DNA from: Dehalococcoidales bacterium
Lineage (GTDB): Bacteria > Chloroflexota > Dehalococcoidia > Dehalococcoidales > UBA2162
Direction: 5' to 3'
Length of the DNA: 64,000 nt
Assembly: GCA_016932435.1 (NCBI GenBank)
Contig: JAFGCW010000048.1
Location: forward strand, 47,217 to 111,216
The first letter of the stretch is position 1. Every line of letters starts with the position of its first letter. Positions 1 through 7,273 of this stretch are shown here, one piece after another. Position numbers and translations under genes: made by a program. The notes under the pieces are model-generated. The model was not told the origin of the DNA and did no database searches. It saw only the letters and a program-made list of their open reading frames with translations.

Positions 1-1
1 G

Positions 2-28
2 ATAAAAGAAGCTGTCGCAGATATGTAG
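2..28 (+). CDS. C-terminal end of a probable ABC transporter ATPase (ProV-like), cut by window edge
   Basis: Only nine codons are inside the window, reading IKEAVADM and a TAG stop in frame 2. A ProW-like permease starts 95 bases downstream on the same strand. In betaine/proline transporters the ATPase gene usually precedes the permease gene, so this is most simply the end of a ProV/OpuAA-type subunit. The residues themselves are too few to prove it, and chance read-through of a frame is possible. Confidence 0.35.
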   Translation: MKEAVADM

Positions 29-51
29 AAACCTTAGTAATGAAATCCTAT

Positions 52-96
52 CCTGCCCGCTTTCAATGATATATTCTTAAGCTGAAAGCGGGTAGG
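52..96 (+). promoter_or_regulatory. Intercistronic hairpin before the ProW-like gene
   Basis: Bases 52-65 (CCTGCCCGCTTTCA) pair with 83-96 over 14 positions with a single G-T pair, around a 17-base loop. No T-run follows, so it is not a classical terminator. It lies between the probable ATPase end and the permease start and could be an RNA-processing or stability element that sets the relative output of the two subunits. That role is inferred. Confidence 0.5.
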
Positions 97-123
97 GTGA
101 ATAGGGAGCAGGTATAAAAGTAT

Positions 124-981
124 ATGTTTGATTTTCCCGATATAAACTTCCCACTTGGTGACTGGATAAACATCGTCGTCGACTGGCTTACCCGTACCCT
201 GGCGCCTTTCTTCGATGTCGTTACAGAAATTATCCGTACTCCGCTGGTTGGAATCGAACGTTTCCTGTGGTGGCTACCATGGTGGGTAGTAATTATTGTA
301 TTCGTTGCCATTGCCTGGAAATTTGCCGGATGGAAAATTGCCCTGTTCGCTACCCTCGGACTGGTTTTTATCGGGATCATGGGAGTCTGGGATGACACTA
401 TGACCACACTGGCTATAGTCCTGGTTTCTGTATTAGTTTCACTGATAGTCGGTATTCCACTTGGTATCTCAGCCTCTAAAAGCGATCGTATTTACGGACT
501 CCTCAGGCCTTTACTTGACTTTATGCAGACCATGCCGGCTTTCGTGTATCTTATTCCGGCAGTCTTCTTTTTCGGCCTCGGTAAAGTGCCGGCTGTCGTG
601 GCTACCTGTATCTACGCGGTACCTCCCTGTATCCGTTTGACCAATCTTGGTATCAGACAGGTGCCAGATGAAACAGTCGAAGCAGGAAAGGCTTTCGGTA
701 CTACGCCAAGACAGCTGCTTTTCAAGATACAATTACCCCTCGCCATTCCTACAATTATGGCGGGAATAAATCAGACCATAATGATGGCACTGGCAATGGT
801 TGTGATTTGTTCTATGATCGGTACCGCTGGCCTTGGACTCGAAGTCCTTAAAGGCATACAGAGACTTGACACCGGTCGGGCTTTTATCGCAGGAATAAGC
901 ATTGTTATTATGGCAATGGTACTCGACCGTATCACTCAATCCTTCGGAGAATCACGCGATATAAGTCAACACCGGAGTTAG
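124..981 (+). CDS. Glycine betaine/proline-type ABC transporter permease (ProW-like)
   Basis: A 285-residue integral membrane protein of the binding-protein-dependent transport permease family. Residues 1-90 hold an N-terminal extension and hydrophobic segments around 48-68 and 72-90. The permease core starts near residue 95. The cytoplasmic EAA loop that docks on the ATPase is visible at about 186-205 (EAGKAFGTTP, then LPLAIP). The TMPAF stretch near 136-140 and the PPCIRLTNLG stretch are typical of ProW/OpuAB. It would form the membrane channel for uptake of a compatible solute such as glycine betaine or proline. An AGGGAGCAGG ribosome site precedes the ATG. The substrate-binding protein is not in the window, so the exact substrate (betaine, choline, carnitine) is unproven. 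Confidence 0.85.
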   Translation: MFDFPDINFPLGDWINIVVDWLTRTLAPFFDVVTEIIRTPLVGIERFLWWLPWWVVIIVFVAIAWKFAGWKIALFATLGLVFIGIMGVWDDTMTTLAIVLVSVLVSLIVGIPLGISASKSDRIYGLLRPLLDFMQTMPAFVYLIPAVFFFGLGKVPAVVATCIYAVPPCIRLTNLGIRQVPDETVEAGKAFGTTPRQLLFKIQLPLAIPTIMAGINQTIMMALAMVVICSMIGTAGLGLEVLKGIQRLDTGRAFIAGISIVIMAMVLDRITQSFGESRDISQHRS

Positions 982-1176
982 TCGAGTAATTAAACTGCCG
1001 CCTTAAAGACTTTGTATCGTCTTACTTAGATAATGCAGAAACGAAGTGATGCATTTAGACTTGCCAGGTAAACTTTCCGCACCCTCACGGGAAGAGTATT
1101 ATGGCAGTACAATAATTATTCTATTAATGCAATCATACTACTTTCGGTAACCCTTATATTATTGCAATACGATTGC

Positions 1177-1206
1177 TTGACATCAGTCTTCTACAACTGG
1201 TAGAAT
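1177..1206 (+). promoter_or_regulatory. Sigma70-type promoter for rplU-rpmA-rpmE
   Basis: A perfect -35 box TTGACA (1177-1182) and TAGAAT (1201-1206, five of six consensus bases) are separated by 18 bp. Transcription would begin near 1213, giving a leader of about 70 nt that contains the hairpin at 1238-1257. The rest of the 303-base gap between the permease and rplU is AT-rich and shows only a weak 6-bp inverted repeat (1032-1055); I see no gene in it. Confidence 0.7.
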
Positions 1207-1237
1207 TTTATGTTTTGTGCTATCATTAGATAGCTGG

Positions 1238-1257
1238 GAACCGGCTTAGGCTGGTTC
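1238..1257 (+). promoter_or_regulatory. Leader hairpin upstream of rplU
   Basis: GAACCGGC (1238-1245) pairs with GCTGGTTC (1250-1257) over eight positions, one of them G-T, around a TTAG loop. It sits in the 5' leader, 15 bases before the Shine-Dalgarno sequence. Ribosomal protein operons are often autoregulated through such leader structures; that function here is inferred from position only. Confidence 0.5.
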
Positions 1258-1284
1258 TATTCTATTTCGAACGAGGTGGTTGAA

Positions 1285-1671
1285 ATTTACGCGATAGTAG
1301 AAACCGGCGGTAAACAATACAAGGTCACTTCGGGACAGGTCGTTGATGTCGACCGTATGGATGCTTACGAGGGTGATACCGTCGAACTGGATAAAGTACT
1401 CCTCATATCTGACGATAACAAGGTGACTGTTGGAAACCCGACTGTCGAAGGTGCCAAAGTAACGGCTACCTGCCAGGGAGAAAACAGAGGAGAGAAGATT
1501 ATCGTTCTCCACTATAAACCTAAAAGGCGTTATCACAAGAAAAACGGACACCGGCAGAGTTACACGAGGCTGGTAATAAATGACATTGTCGGACCGGGAG
1601 AATCGGTTGCCAGGAAACCACGTCGGCGGAAAAAAGAGGAGCCTGAAGAGGTAACGGAAGATGGCGCATAA
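1285..1671 (+). CDS. rplU: Large ribosomal subunit protein bL21, probable AUU start
   Basis: Encodes L21, a 23S rRNA-binding protein of the large subunit. The start [13 protein letters not shown] and the [11 protein letters not shown] segment are diagnostic. The family normally begins MYA, which matches the ATT at 1285. A strong Shine-Dalgarno GAGGTGG (1273-1279) lies exactly 5 bases upstream of that ATT. The only canonical start nearby, GTG at 1276, lies inside this Shine-Dalgarno and has none of its own, so I prefer the AUU start (128 residues). The protein is longer than E. coli L21 (103) because of a C-terminal tail that is first basic ([10 protein letters not shown]) and then acidic. Its 3' end overlaps rpmA by 11 bases, implying coupled translation. 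Confidence 0.93.
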   Translation: MYAIVETGGKQYKVTSGQVVDVDRMDAYEGDTVELDKVLLISDDNKVTVGNPTVEGAKVTATCQGENRGEKIIVLHYKPKRRYHKKNGHRQSYTRLVINDIVGPGESVARKPRRRKKEEPEEVTEDGA

Positions 1672-1915
1672 AAAAGGCGGCGGCAAGACAAAAAACGGTC
1701 GTGACAGCCAGGGGAAAAGACTCGGCGTAAAAAGATACGATGGAAATACCGTCAATGCCGGTACAATCATAGTGAGGCAGCGTGGTACACGTATTCACCC
1801 TGGTAATAATGTAGGTGTTGGGAAAGACTACACGATCTACGCTCTTATCGATGGTGTAGTAAAATTCGAACCCGCACCGAATAGTCGGAGGAAAGTCAGC
1901 GTTTACGCTGGTTAG
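1661..1915 (+). CDS. rpmA: Large ribosomal subunit protein bL27
   Basis: An 84-residue L27, the large-subunit protein whose flexible N-terminus reaches the peptidyl-transferase centre. The [20 protein letters not shown] start, GVKRYDG and [12 protein letters not shown] motifs are all present. The N-terminus begins directly with AHKKGG, so there is no cleavable leader of the Firmicutes type. It overlaps the end of rplU by 11 bases, and rpmE follows after 5 bases, so the three genes form one operon. Confidence 0.97.
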   Translation: MAHKKGGGKTKNGRDSQGKRLGVKRYDGNTVNAGTIIVRQRGTRIHPGNNVGVGKDYTIYALIDGVVKFEPAPNSRRKVSVYAG

Positions 1916-1920
1916 AAGAT

Positions 1921-2127
1921 ATGAAAGAGAAGATTCATCCCGAATATTACGAAGATGCCGAAGTGATATGTGCTTGCGGCAACCGGTTTACGGTGGGTGC
2001 TACCAGAAAAGAAATGAGAGTAGAACTTTGCAGCCAGTGTCATCCGTTTTTCACCGGTGAACGTAAAATGATGGATACCGCAGGACGCGTAGAACGATTC
2101 AAGCGTCGCTATAATATCAAGGATTAA
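1921..2127 (+). CDS. rpmE: Large ribosomal subunit protein bL31, zinc-binding form
   Basis: A 68-residue L31 with all four zinc-ligand cysteines (Cys17, Cys19, Cys37, Cys40) in the C-x-C and C-x-x-C arrangement, followed by the HPFFTG motif and a basic [11 protein letters not shown] end. This is the zinc-containing type, not the cysteine-free paralogue made under zinc starvation. It is the last ribosomal gene of the rplU operon and is followed by a hairpin at 2181-2213. Confidence 0.97.
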   Translation: MKEKIHPEYYEDAEVICACGNRFTVGATRKEMRVELCSQCHPFFTGERKMMDTAGRVERFKRRYNIKD

Positions 2128-2180
2128 AGTATTTAATACCTATTCCAGGCAGCACTTATTAAGCAAGGAATCAGGAGAGA

Positions 2181-2213
2181 AGGAGCGGTATTCATAAACC
2201 GCTCCTGTTTGTT
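2181..2213 (+). terminator. Probable intrinsic terminator after rpmE
   Basis: AGGAGCGGT (2181-2189) pairs perfectly with ACCGCTCCT (2198-2206) around an 8-base loop and is followed by a T-rich GTTTGTT. The stem is strong but the T-run is interrupted, so read-through into the DUF1385 gene, whose Shine-Dalgarno AAAGGAG begins only a few bases later, is likely. Confidence 0.6.
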
Positions 2214-2228
2214 AGGTAAAGGAGTTCA

Positions 2229-3179
2229 ATGGCAGAAAGGTTCTACTACGGCGGACAGGCAGTTGTCGAAGGGGTGATGATGCGAGGAAAAGATACCTGT
2301 GTTACCGCTGTCCGCCAGACTAATGGAAAAATCGTCGTAGAATCCCATATCCTTCCGAAAATTTACAAGGGCAAGATGAGGAACACCCCCTTTATTCGTG
2401 GTATTATCGTCCTTATTGAGTCTATGGTTCTCGGCATTCAAAGTATCCTCCGCTCAGCCAACATTGCCCTTGAAGAAGAGGGTGAAGAAATATCCGGCTG
2501 GATGCTTTGGCTTATGGTTGCCGGCTCGATTGGCTTTGCCGTCGTGCTGTTCTTTCTGGCTCCCCTGTTTATTACCAAACTTTTCAATATAGAATCATCT
2601 TTACTTTTCAATCTGGTAGACGGACTGATAAGGATAACGATACTCGTAGCTTACCTTGGATTGATGGGTTTTCTCCCGGAACTGAAAAAAGTATTTTCAT
2701 ACCACGGAGCGGAACACAAGACGGTAAACGCTTATGAAAACGGCGTTCCGATGGAGACCAAGGATGTAAAAAAATTCAGCACGGCACACGTCAGGTGCGG
2801 GACCAGCTTCACCTTTACCGTACTGATTATAGCGATACTCGTCTTTTCACTGGTAGGCATCCACCAGACATGGTTAATGGTACTCTCCCGCATTGTCCTT
2901 ATACCGATAATCTCATCGATAAGCTACGAAGCTATTTATTTCAGCGGCAGGCATAGCGACAACTGGTTTGTAAAAATCATCTCAAAACCCGGTTTACTGC
3001 TTCAGTCATTAACGACACGCGAACCGGATGAAGCCAAGCTTGAAGTCGCCATAGCTGCGTTAAGAAAAGTAATTGAATCAGAACAGCCGGAGCTTGTTAC
3101 CTGGGAAGTAGAAAAAGAAGAACCAACGGCGGAAATAACTGAGACAGCCACATCTGAGACCGCAACTGACAGTCTCTAA
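2229..3179 (+). CDS. DUF1385 family membrane protein (YqhQ-like)
   Basis: A 316-residue membrane protein of unknown biochemical function. The family signatures GGQAVVEGVMMRG (residues 8-20), SYHGAEHKTVNAYE, AHVRCGTSF and LTTREPD are all present. Several hydrophobic helices lie between about residues 90 and 225. The histidine- and cysteine-containing motifs suggest a metal or catalytic site, but none has been assigned as far as I know. An acidic tail rich in Glu and Thr ends the protein. The gene often sits near rpmE with prfA and prmC; here those two are absent. Its stop codon overlaps the stop of hisI on the other strand. Confidence 0.9.
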   Translation: MAERFYYGGQAVVEGVMMRGKDTCVTAVRQTNGKIVVESHILPKIYKGKMRNTPFIRGIIVLIESMVLGIQSILRSANIALEEEGEEISGWMLWLMVAGSIGFAVVLFFLAPLFITKLFNIESSLLFNLVDGLIRITILVAYLGLMGFLPELKKVFSYHGAEHKTVNAYENGVPMETKDVKKFSTAHVRCGTSFTFTVLIIAILVFSLVGIHQTWLMVLSRIVLIPIISSISYEAIYFSGRHSDNWFVKIISKPGLLLQSLTTREPDEAKLEVAIAALRKVIESEQPELVTWEVEKEEPTAEITETATSETATDSL

Positions 3180-3496
3180 TCCTCTTCCGGATATTCCCGG
3201 TAAAAACACGTTATATTCCCGGTATGGCAGGTAGGTCCCATTGGTTCAGCCCTCACAAGCAGGCTATTGTTTTCGCAATCTTTCATTACCGACCGTACTT
3301 TCAGATAATTACCCGAAGTTGCCCCTTTGTGCCACATTTCCTGGCGACTGCGGCTATAGAACCACACATCGGGTCCTTCCAGTGTTTTTTCTAAGGCTTC
3401 TTTATTCATATACCCCAGCATCAACACCTGATCTGTCTCGTCGTCCTGGACGATGGCCGGGATCAATCCATTTTCAGTAAAATTCAGGTCTTCCAT
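3176..3496 (-). CDS. hisI: Phosphoribosyl-AMP cyclohydrolase
   Basis: Third step of histidine biosynthesis, opening the adenine ring of PR-AMP. The 106-residue length, MLGYMNKEAL, WFYSRSRQEMWHKGATSG and the cysteine motif PTCHTGNITCFY (Cys90, Cys97) identify a monofunctional HisI. The Mg-binding Asp-x-Asp-x-Asp site, usually DCDxD, reads D73-C-E75-N-N77 here, so two of the three carboxylate ligands are altered (Glu and Asn). Activity is still likely but the metal site deserves a check. It is separated from hisA by a divergent acetyltransferase gene, so the his genes are dispersed in this genome. Confidence 0.93.
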   Translation of the reverse strand: MEDLNFTENGLIPAIVQDDETDQVLMLGYMNKEALEKTLEGPDVWFYSRSRQEMWHKGATSGNYLKVRSVMKDCENNSLLVRAEPMGPTCHTGNITCFYREYPEED

Positions 3497-3598
3497 ATAG
3501 ATTCCCCTTGTAGACTTGATTTATATAATGCTATGTTATAGGACATATTGGAATATGGCAAGTCTTGAACGCACTCTAACGTAAAATAGATAAAGAAA

Positions 3599-4105
3599 AT
3601 GAGTATCCTGATACAAACTATGAGTAAAGCGGATATCGAGCTTATTTGCTCATCTCCTATCGTTACAGGCAGTAACAGACCGGCAGGACTGTATGACCGT
3701 TACTATACGGAACAGGAAAAAGGTCAACGGGTTGTTCTTCTGGCCTTTTATGACGGTGAATTTACCGGTCACGTGAATATAATATGGAAACCAACATACC
3801 CCGCTTTTGCAGAAAAATACATTCCTGAAATCAATGATCTTTTCGTTCTCTCTAATTATCGCCGTCGTGGTATAGCGACCGCACTGGTAGATGAAGCTGA
3901 AAAGCGTATCTTCAAACGTTCTCCTGTTGCCGGTATCGGAGTAGGAATGTACGCGAATTACGGACCGGCGCAGCGTATGTACGTTCTACGCGGTTATGTC
4001 CCGGATAGACTGGGACTGATGTATAAAAACAAACCTGTCACACCCGGAGAAATGGTAAAAGTGGATGATGATCTGGCTCTGTACCTGGTGAAAGAACGAC
4101 CTTAA
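3599..4105 (+). CDS. GNAT family N-acetyltransferase
   Basis: A 168-residue single-domain GNAT protein. The acetyl-CoA-binding motif A is seen as LSNYRRRGIATALVDEAE (about residues 82-99), and motif B as GMYANYGPAQRMYVLRGY (about 117-134). Substrate unknown; the NYGPAQRMYVLRGY form resembles small-molecule or protein N-terminal acetyltransferases of many bacteria. There is no good Shine-Dalgarno before the ATG. It lies alone between hisI and hisA, convergent with hisA by 13 bases. Confidence 0.85.
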   Translation: MSILIQTMSKADIELICSSPIVTGSNRPAGLYDRYYTEQEKGQRVVLLAFYDGEFTGHVNIIWKPTYPAFAEKYIPEINDLFVLSNYRRRGIATALVDEAEKRIFKRSPVAGIGVGMYANYGPAQRMYVLRGYVPDRLGLMYKNKPVTPGEMVKVDDDLALYLVKERP

Positions 4106-4118
4106 AAAATAAACAAAT

Positions 4119-4838
4119 TTACGTTTCTTCGACCGCTTTTATTGCCTGTATCAGATCGATATCCCCGGTATAGAGAGCCTTGCCGATGATCGCTCCTTCC
4201 GCACCCAGCTTTTTTAACATGACAAGATGCTGCACTGTTGTTATACCTCCGGCGGCAATCACCGGCAGCCTGGTTCTCGTAATCAATTCCGAGATTGCGG
4301 TGAAATTTGGTTCTGTAAGAGTGCCATCACGCACAATATCGGTATAAACGAACCTCCTGACTCCCAGTTCAGCCATCTTCAAGGCAAATTCGATTCCTGA
4401 TATCTTTGTTTCCTGTGTCCAACCCCGTACTGCCATCATTCCGTCCCTCGTATCAATGCTGACAATGATAGATTCGCCGTATTTCGTACATGCTTCTTTT
4501 ACGAATTCGGCATCTTCCACGGCAGATGTTCCCAGTATCACTCTATCCAGCCCGGCACCCAGTAATTCCTTCACGGTATCTATATCCCTGATCCCGCCGC
4601 CCAGTTGCGTTGGGATCAGCATCGCCACGGCTATATTCCGGATTATCTCCATATTACCAGGTTTACCAGCCGCCGCGCCGTCAAGATCGACAATGTGAAG
4701 TCGCGGGGGACTCATCGACTGCCATCGCAGTGCTGCCTGCACCGGATCGTCGGAAAATATAGTTTCTTGACTGTAATCGCCCTGGTACAGACGTACACAA
4801 AAACCACCCCGAATATCAATTGAAGGAATTACGTCCAC
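4119..4838 (-). CDS. hisA: ProFAR isomerase (1-(5-phosphoribosyl)-5-[(5-phosphoribosylamino)methylideneamino]imidazole-4-carboxamide isomerase)
   Basis: Fourth-step isomerase of histidine biosynthesis, a (beta/alpha)8 barrel. The two catalytic aspartates are visible as Asp8 in PSIDIRGG and Asp129 in VSIDTRDG, and the phosphate-binding loops LGGGIR and IAAGGI are intact. The length (239) is normal. The start codon is GTG at 4838 behind a weak AAAGGTAGAG ribosome site. trpS lies upstream on the same strand after 31 bases. Confidence 0.95.
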   Translation of the reverse strand: MDVIPSIDIRGGFCVRLYQGDYSQETIFSDDPVQAALRWQSMSPPRLHIVDLDGAAAGKPGNMEIIRNIAVAMLIPTQLGGGIRDIDTVKELLGAGLDRVILGTSAVEDAEFVKEACTKYGESIIVSIDTRDGMMAVRGWTQETKISGIEFALKMAELGVRRFVYTDIVRDGTLTEPNFTAISELITRTRLPVIAAGGITTVQHLVMLKKLGAEGAIIGKALYTGDIDLIQAIKAVEET

Positions 4839-4869
4839 TACTCTCTACCTTTACTGTCAGTCGTTCAGT

Positions 4870-5850
4870 TTATCCCAGGCCTATTGTGTTTTTTACCCGT
4901 GCTAGTGTCTTTTCAGCAAGAGGTCTCGCCTGTTCAGCCCCTTTAACCATCAGGGAATCTATGTAGTTGGGATCAGCAGCAATTTCAGCGTATTTTTTTT
5001 GTATCGGGTTTAATCCTTCGATAACTACTTCAGCCAGTTCTTTCTTCAGATCGGCATATCCCTTGCCGGCAAAATGGTCTACAATTTCCTGCCTGCTTTT
5101 TCCGGTAAACAACTCGTAGATTACCAGCAGGTTGTAAACACCGGGACGGTTTTCATCATAAACGATATCCTTCAACGAATCTGTGGCAGCGCGTTTTATT
5201 TTGTTCGTTATCACATCAGGAGTATCCAGCAGGTTTATAGCATGGTTTGATCCTGGTTCACTTTTACTCATCTTCTTTTCCGGATCATCCAGACCCATTA
5301 TCCGAGCGCCGACATCCGGAATAACCGGTGAAGGCAGCACAAATATATCACCATATATCGAGTTAAAACGCTGAGCAATATCACGGGTCAGCTCCACGTG
5401 CTGTTTCTGGTCATCACCTACCGGTACAACGTCAGTTTCATAGAGGAGTATATCTGCCGCCATCAGCGCCGGATAGTCGAACAGTCCGGTACTTACCGAT
5501 TCCTGGTTCTTGGCTTTTTCCTTATACTGAGTCATTCGCTGCATCCACCCCATTGGCGTAAAACAATTGAGAATCCAGGCCAGTTCCGAATGAGCAGGAA
5601 CATGGGACTGAATGAAGACAATAGACCTTTCCGTATCGATACCGACAGCCAGCAGAAGCCCCGTGACTTCTCGTATCTTAGCTTTTAGCTCCTCAGGATC
5701 CTGCGGGGTAGTGATTGCATGCAAATCGACTATGCAAAAAATATTATCAAATTCATCCTGCCGATCTGCCCAGTGCCTGGTAGCACCGAGGTAATTTCCA
5801 ATGTGTGTATCGCCCGTCGGCTGGATGCCAGAAAATACTCGTTGTTTCAT
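4870..5850 (-). CDS. trpS: Tryptophan--tRNA ligase
   Basis: Class I aminoacyl-tRNA synthetase charging tRNA-Trp. HIGH-type THIGN at residues 15-19, KMSKS at about 193-197 and the [16 protein letters not shown] block are present. I chose the ATG at 5850 (326 residues, start [13 protein letters not shown]) because a GAGGAG ribosome site lies 9 bases upstream and the family begins here. An upstream ATG/ORF extension of 17 residues to 5901 has no support. hisA follows on the same strand. Confidence 0.96.
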   Translation of the reverse strand: MKQRVFSGIQPTGDTHIGNYLGATRHWADRQDEFDNIFCIVDLHAITTPQDPEELKAKIREVTGLLLAVGIDTERSIVFIQSHVPAHSELAWILNCFTPMGWMQRMTQYKEKAKNQESVSTGLFDYPALMAADILLYETDVVPVGDDQKQHVELTRDIAQRFNSIYGDIFVLPSPVIPDVGARIMGLDDPEKKMSKSEPGSNHAINLLDTPDVITNKIKRAATDSLKDIVYDENRPGVYNLLVIYELFTGKSRQEIVDHFAGKGYADLKKELAEVVIEGLNPIQKKYAEIAADPNYIDSLMVKGAEQARPLAEKTLARVKNTIGLG

Positions 5851-5934
5851 TTGGTCATTCTCCTCATTTGAGAGTGTAACATATAGGTACGCCTGCGGCA
5901 AGAAACGGCAGTATCAATACTCTACCTGTTCGTT

Positions 5935-5940
5935 TATAAT
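5935..5940 (+). promoter_or_regulatory. -10 box placing the start of transcription at the ATG (leaderless)
   Basis: A perfect TATAAT ends at 5940 and the ATG of the pentapeptide-repeat gene is at 5947, six bases later. Transcription would start at or next to the A of the ATG, and no Shine-Dalgarno sequence fits in between. No clear -35 box is seen. Confidence 0.6.
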
Positions 5941-5946
5941 ATCAGT

Positions 5947-6522
5947 ATGGATTTTGAGAAAGATACCTATTCACAGGAGACTTTTTCCAAACTGGTTCTT
6001 GCAGAAGAGACAATAGAGTCGAAAGTATTCGATGAGTGCGAGTTCACCGATTGCTTATTCATCGGGTGCAAGCTTGAAAAATGCAGATTGCTGAACTGTA
6101 AGTTCGATAAGTGCGATCTCAGCAATATCATCCCGATGAACAGCGAGTTCAGAGAAGTGAAATTCACCAACTGTAAAACGATCGGGATCGACTGGACAAG
6201 AGCCGGAAAAATCAAAGAATTGAATTTTTCTGAATGCCTGATTAATTACTCCAACTTCAGGCTTTTAAAGCTGCCAAAAACAGTGATAAAGAAATGCGAG
6301 GTTAAGGAGGTAGATTTCATTGAAACCGACCTGAAAGACAGCAATCTCGCAAGCAGTGATTTTGAAAACAGCGTTTTCTTTAAAACTAATCTTTCGGGTG
6401 TAAATTTCTCCCACGCAACGAACTATACAATAGATGTCAATAATAACACGCTGAAAAAGACCCGGTTCTCTCTACCCGAAGCCCTGTCGCTCTTGAGTAA
6501 CCTGGATATTATTGTAGAATAA
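5947..6522 (+). CDS. Pentapeptide-repeat protein
   Basis: A 191-residue protein built of A(D/N)LxX-type pentapeptide repeats: FDECEFTDCLFIGCKLEKC, FDKCDLSNI, LKDSNLASSDFENSVF and NLSGVNF. These fold as a right-handed quadrilateral beta-helix. Hydrophobic Phe/Leu at the centre and small or Cys residues at the i-2 position are obvious. The C-terminal stretch (IDVNNNTLKKTRF, then SLPEALSLL) is common in a broad bacterial subfamily related to Qnr-type DNA-mimic proteins. I do not claim quinolone protection. It appears to be expressed from a leaderless mRNA and is divergent from trpS. Confidence 0.85.
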   Translation: MDFEKDTYSQETFSKLVLAEETIESKVFDECEFTDCLFIGCKLEKCRLLNCKFDKCDLSNIIPMNSEFREVKFTNCKTIGIDWTRAGKIKELNFSECLINYSNFRLLKLPKTVIKKCEVKEVDFIETDLKDSNLASSDFENSVFFKTNLSGVNFSHATNYTIDVNNNTLKKTRFSLPEALSLLSNLDIIVE

Positions 6523-6550
6523 TAGTTTCAATACATCGTAATACTAATAT

Positions 6551-6590
6551 CATTGCCACGCCTCGGCTATAGACGCCGAGTCTCGCAATG
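6551..6590. repeat. REP-like palindromic element
   Basis: Outer arms CATTGC (6551-6556) and GCAATG (6585-6590) enclose inner arms CTCGGC (6562-6567) and GCCGAG (6575-6580). Read on the minus strand it starts GTCATTGCGAG, a form I recognise from dispersed extragenic palindromes in many bacterial genomes. It lies in the 205-base gap after the pentapeptide gene and may also act as a transcript end. Confidence 0.55.
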
Positions 6591-6727
6591 ACATCCTGCG
6601 TTTCACTGGCAATATTCTAATGGTCTTTCGCAGGTATGTGACATATTATTCTTCGCCTAGCACATGCCCATTATTCCCGTTTGACCGTGTCCGAAGCTGA
6701 CTGATAATATTTATCTAGGAGAGTGCA

Positions 6728-7270
6728 ATGATTAAAAGCTTCAACGGGAAAACACCAAGAATAGCAGAATCGGCCTTTATAAGTGAAGCAGCCTATGTTA
6801 TAGGCGACGTGGAAATCGGTGAGAACTCCAGCGTATGGCCGGGAGCGGTCATCAGGGGAGACATGGGTAAGATAACGATCGGCAGTAATACTGCGATAGA
6901 AGACAACTGTGTTATCCATTCAGGATCGCCTAAAATCCCTTGGATAGCGGACGTTACGATTGGGGATAACGTAGTCTTCGGACACGGATCAATCTCCAAC
7001 GGTAAAAGAATTGGAAACTACGTATTGATTGGAATCGGTGCGAAAATACTTCACGATGTAGAAATAGATGATTATGCTCTGATCGCCGCCGGTTGTGTAG
7101 TCACGGAGAAGATGAAAATCCCAGAAAGATCCTTTGTTGTCGGTGTGCCTGCGAAAATAAAAGGCAAGATATCCGAAGAGCAATATTGGTGGTCTGAGAA
7201 TAGCCCTAAGATATACGCAGAGAATGCCCAAATGGCCAAAAAGGAAAAAGGACTGGATTCAAGAGATTAA
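6728..7270 (+). CDS. Gamma-carbonic-anhydrase-like hexapeptide-repeat protein lacking one zinc ligand
   Basis: A 180-residue left-handed beta-helix protein of the gamma-CA/PaaY/YrdA family. VWPGAVIRGDMGKITIG (about 36-52) and CVIH (61-64) are typical, and the C-terminus has the usual helical tail after FVVGVPAKI. Active members bind zinc with three His: in this chain His64 and His86 (FGHGS) are present, but the third, five residues after the second, is Asn91 (ISNG instead of the usual LHG). Hydratase activity is therefore doubtful; a structural or acyltransferase-like role is possible. A GGAGAG ribosome site precedes the ATG. It converges with argS. Confidence 0.85.
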   Translation: MIKSFNGKTPRIAESAFISEAAYVIGDVEIGENSSVWPGAVIRGDMGKITIGSNTAIEDNCVIHSGSPKIPWIADVTIGDNVVFGHGSISNGKRIGNYVLIGIGAKILHDVEIDDYALIAAGCVVTEKMKIPERSFVVGVPAKIKGKISEEQYWWSENSPKIYAENAQMAKKEKGLDSRD

Positions 7271-7273
7271 TCC

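Noticed and set aside
63..407. Open frame on the minus strand opposite the ProW-like gene
   Set aside because: Shadow of the permease gene; low-complexity residues and no ribosome site.
5851..5901. Upstream start of trpS at 5901
   Set aside because: The 17 extra residues are not TrpS-like, and the ribosome site supports 5850.
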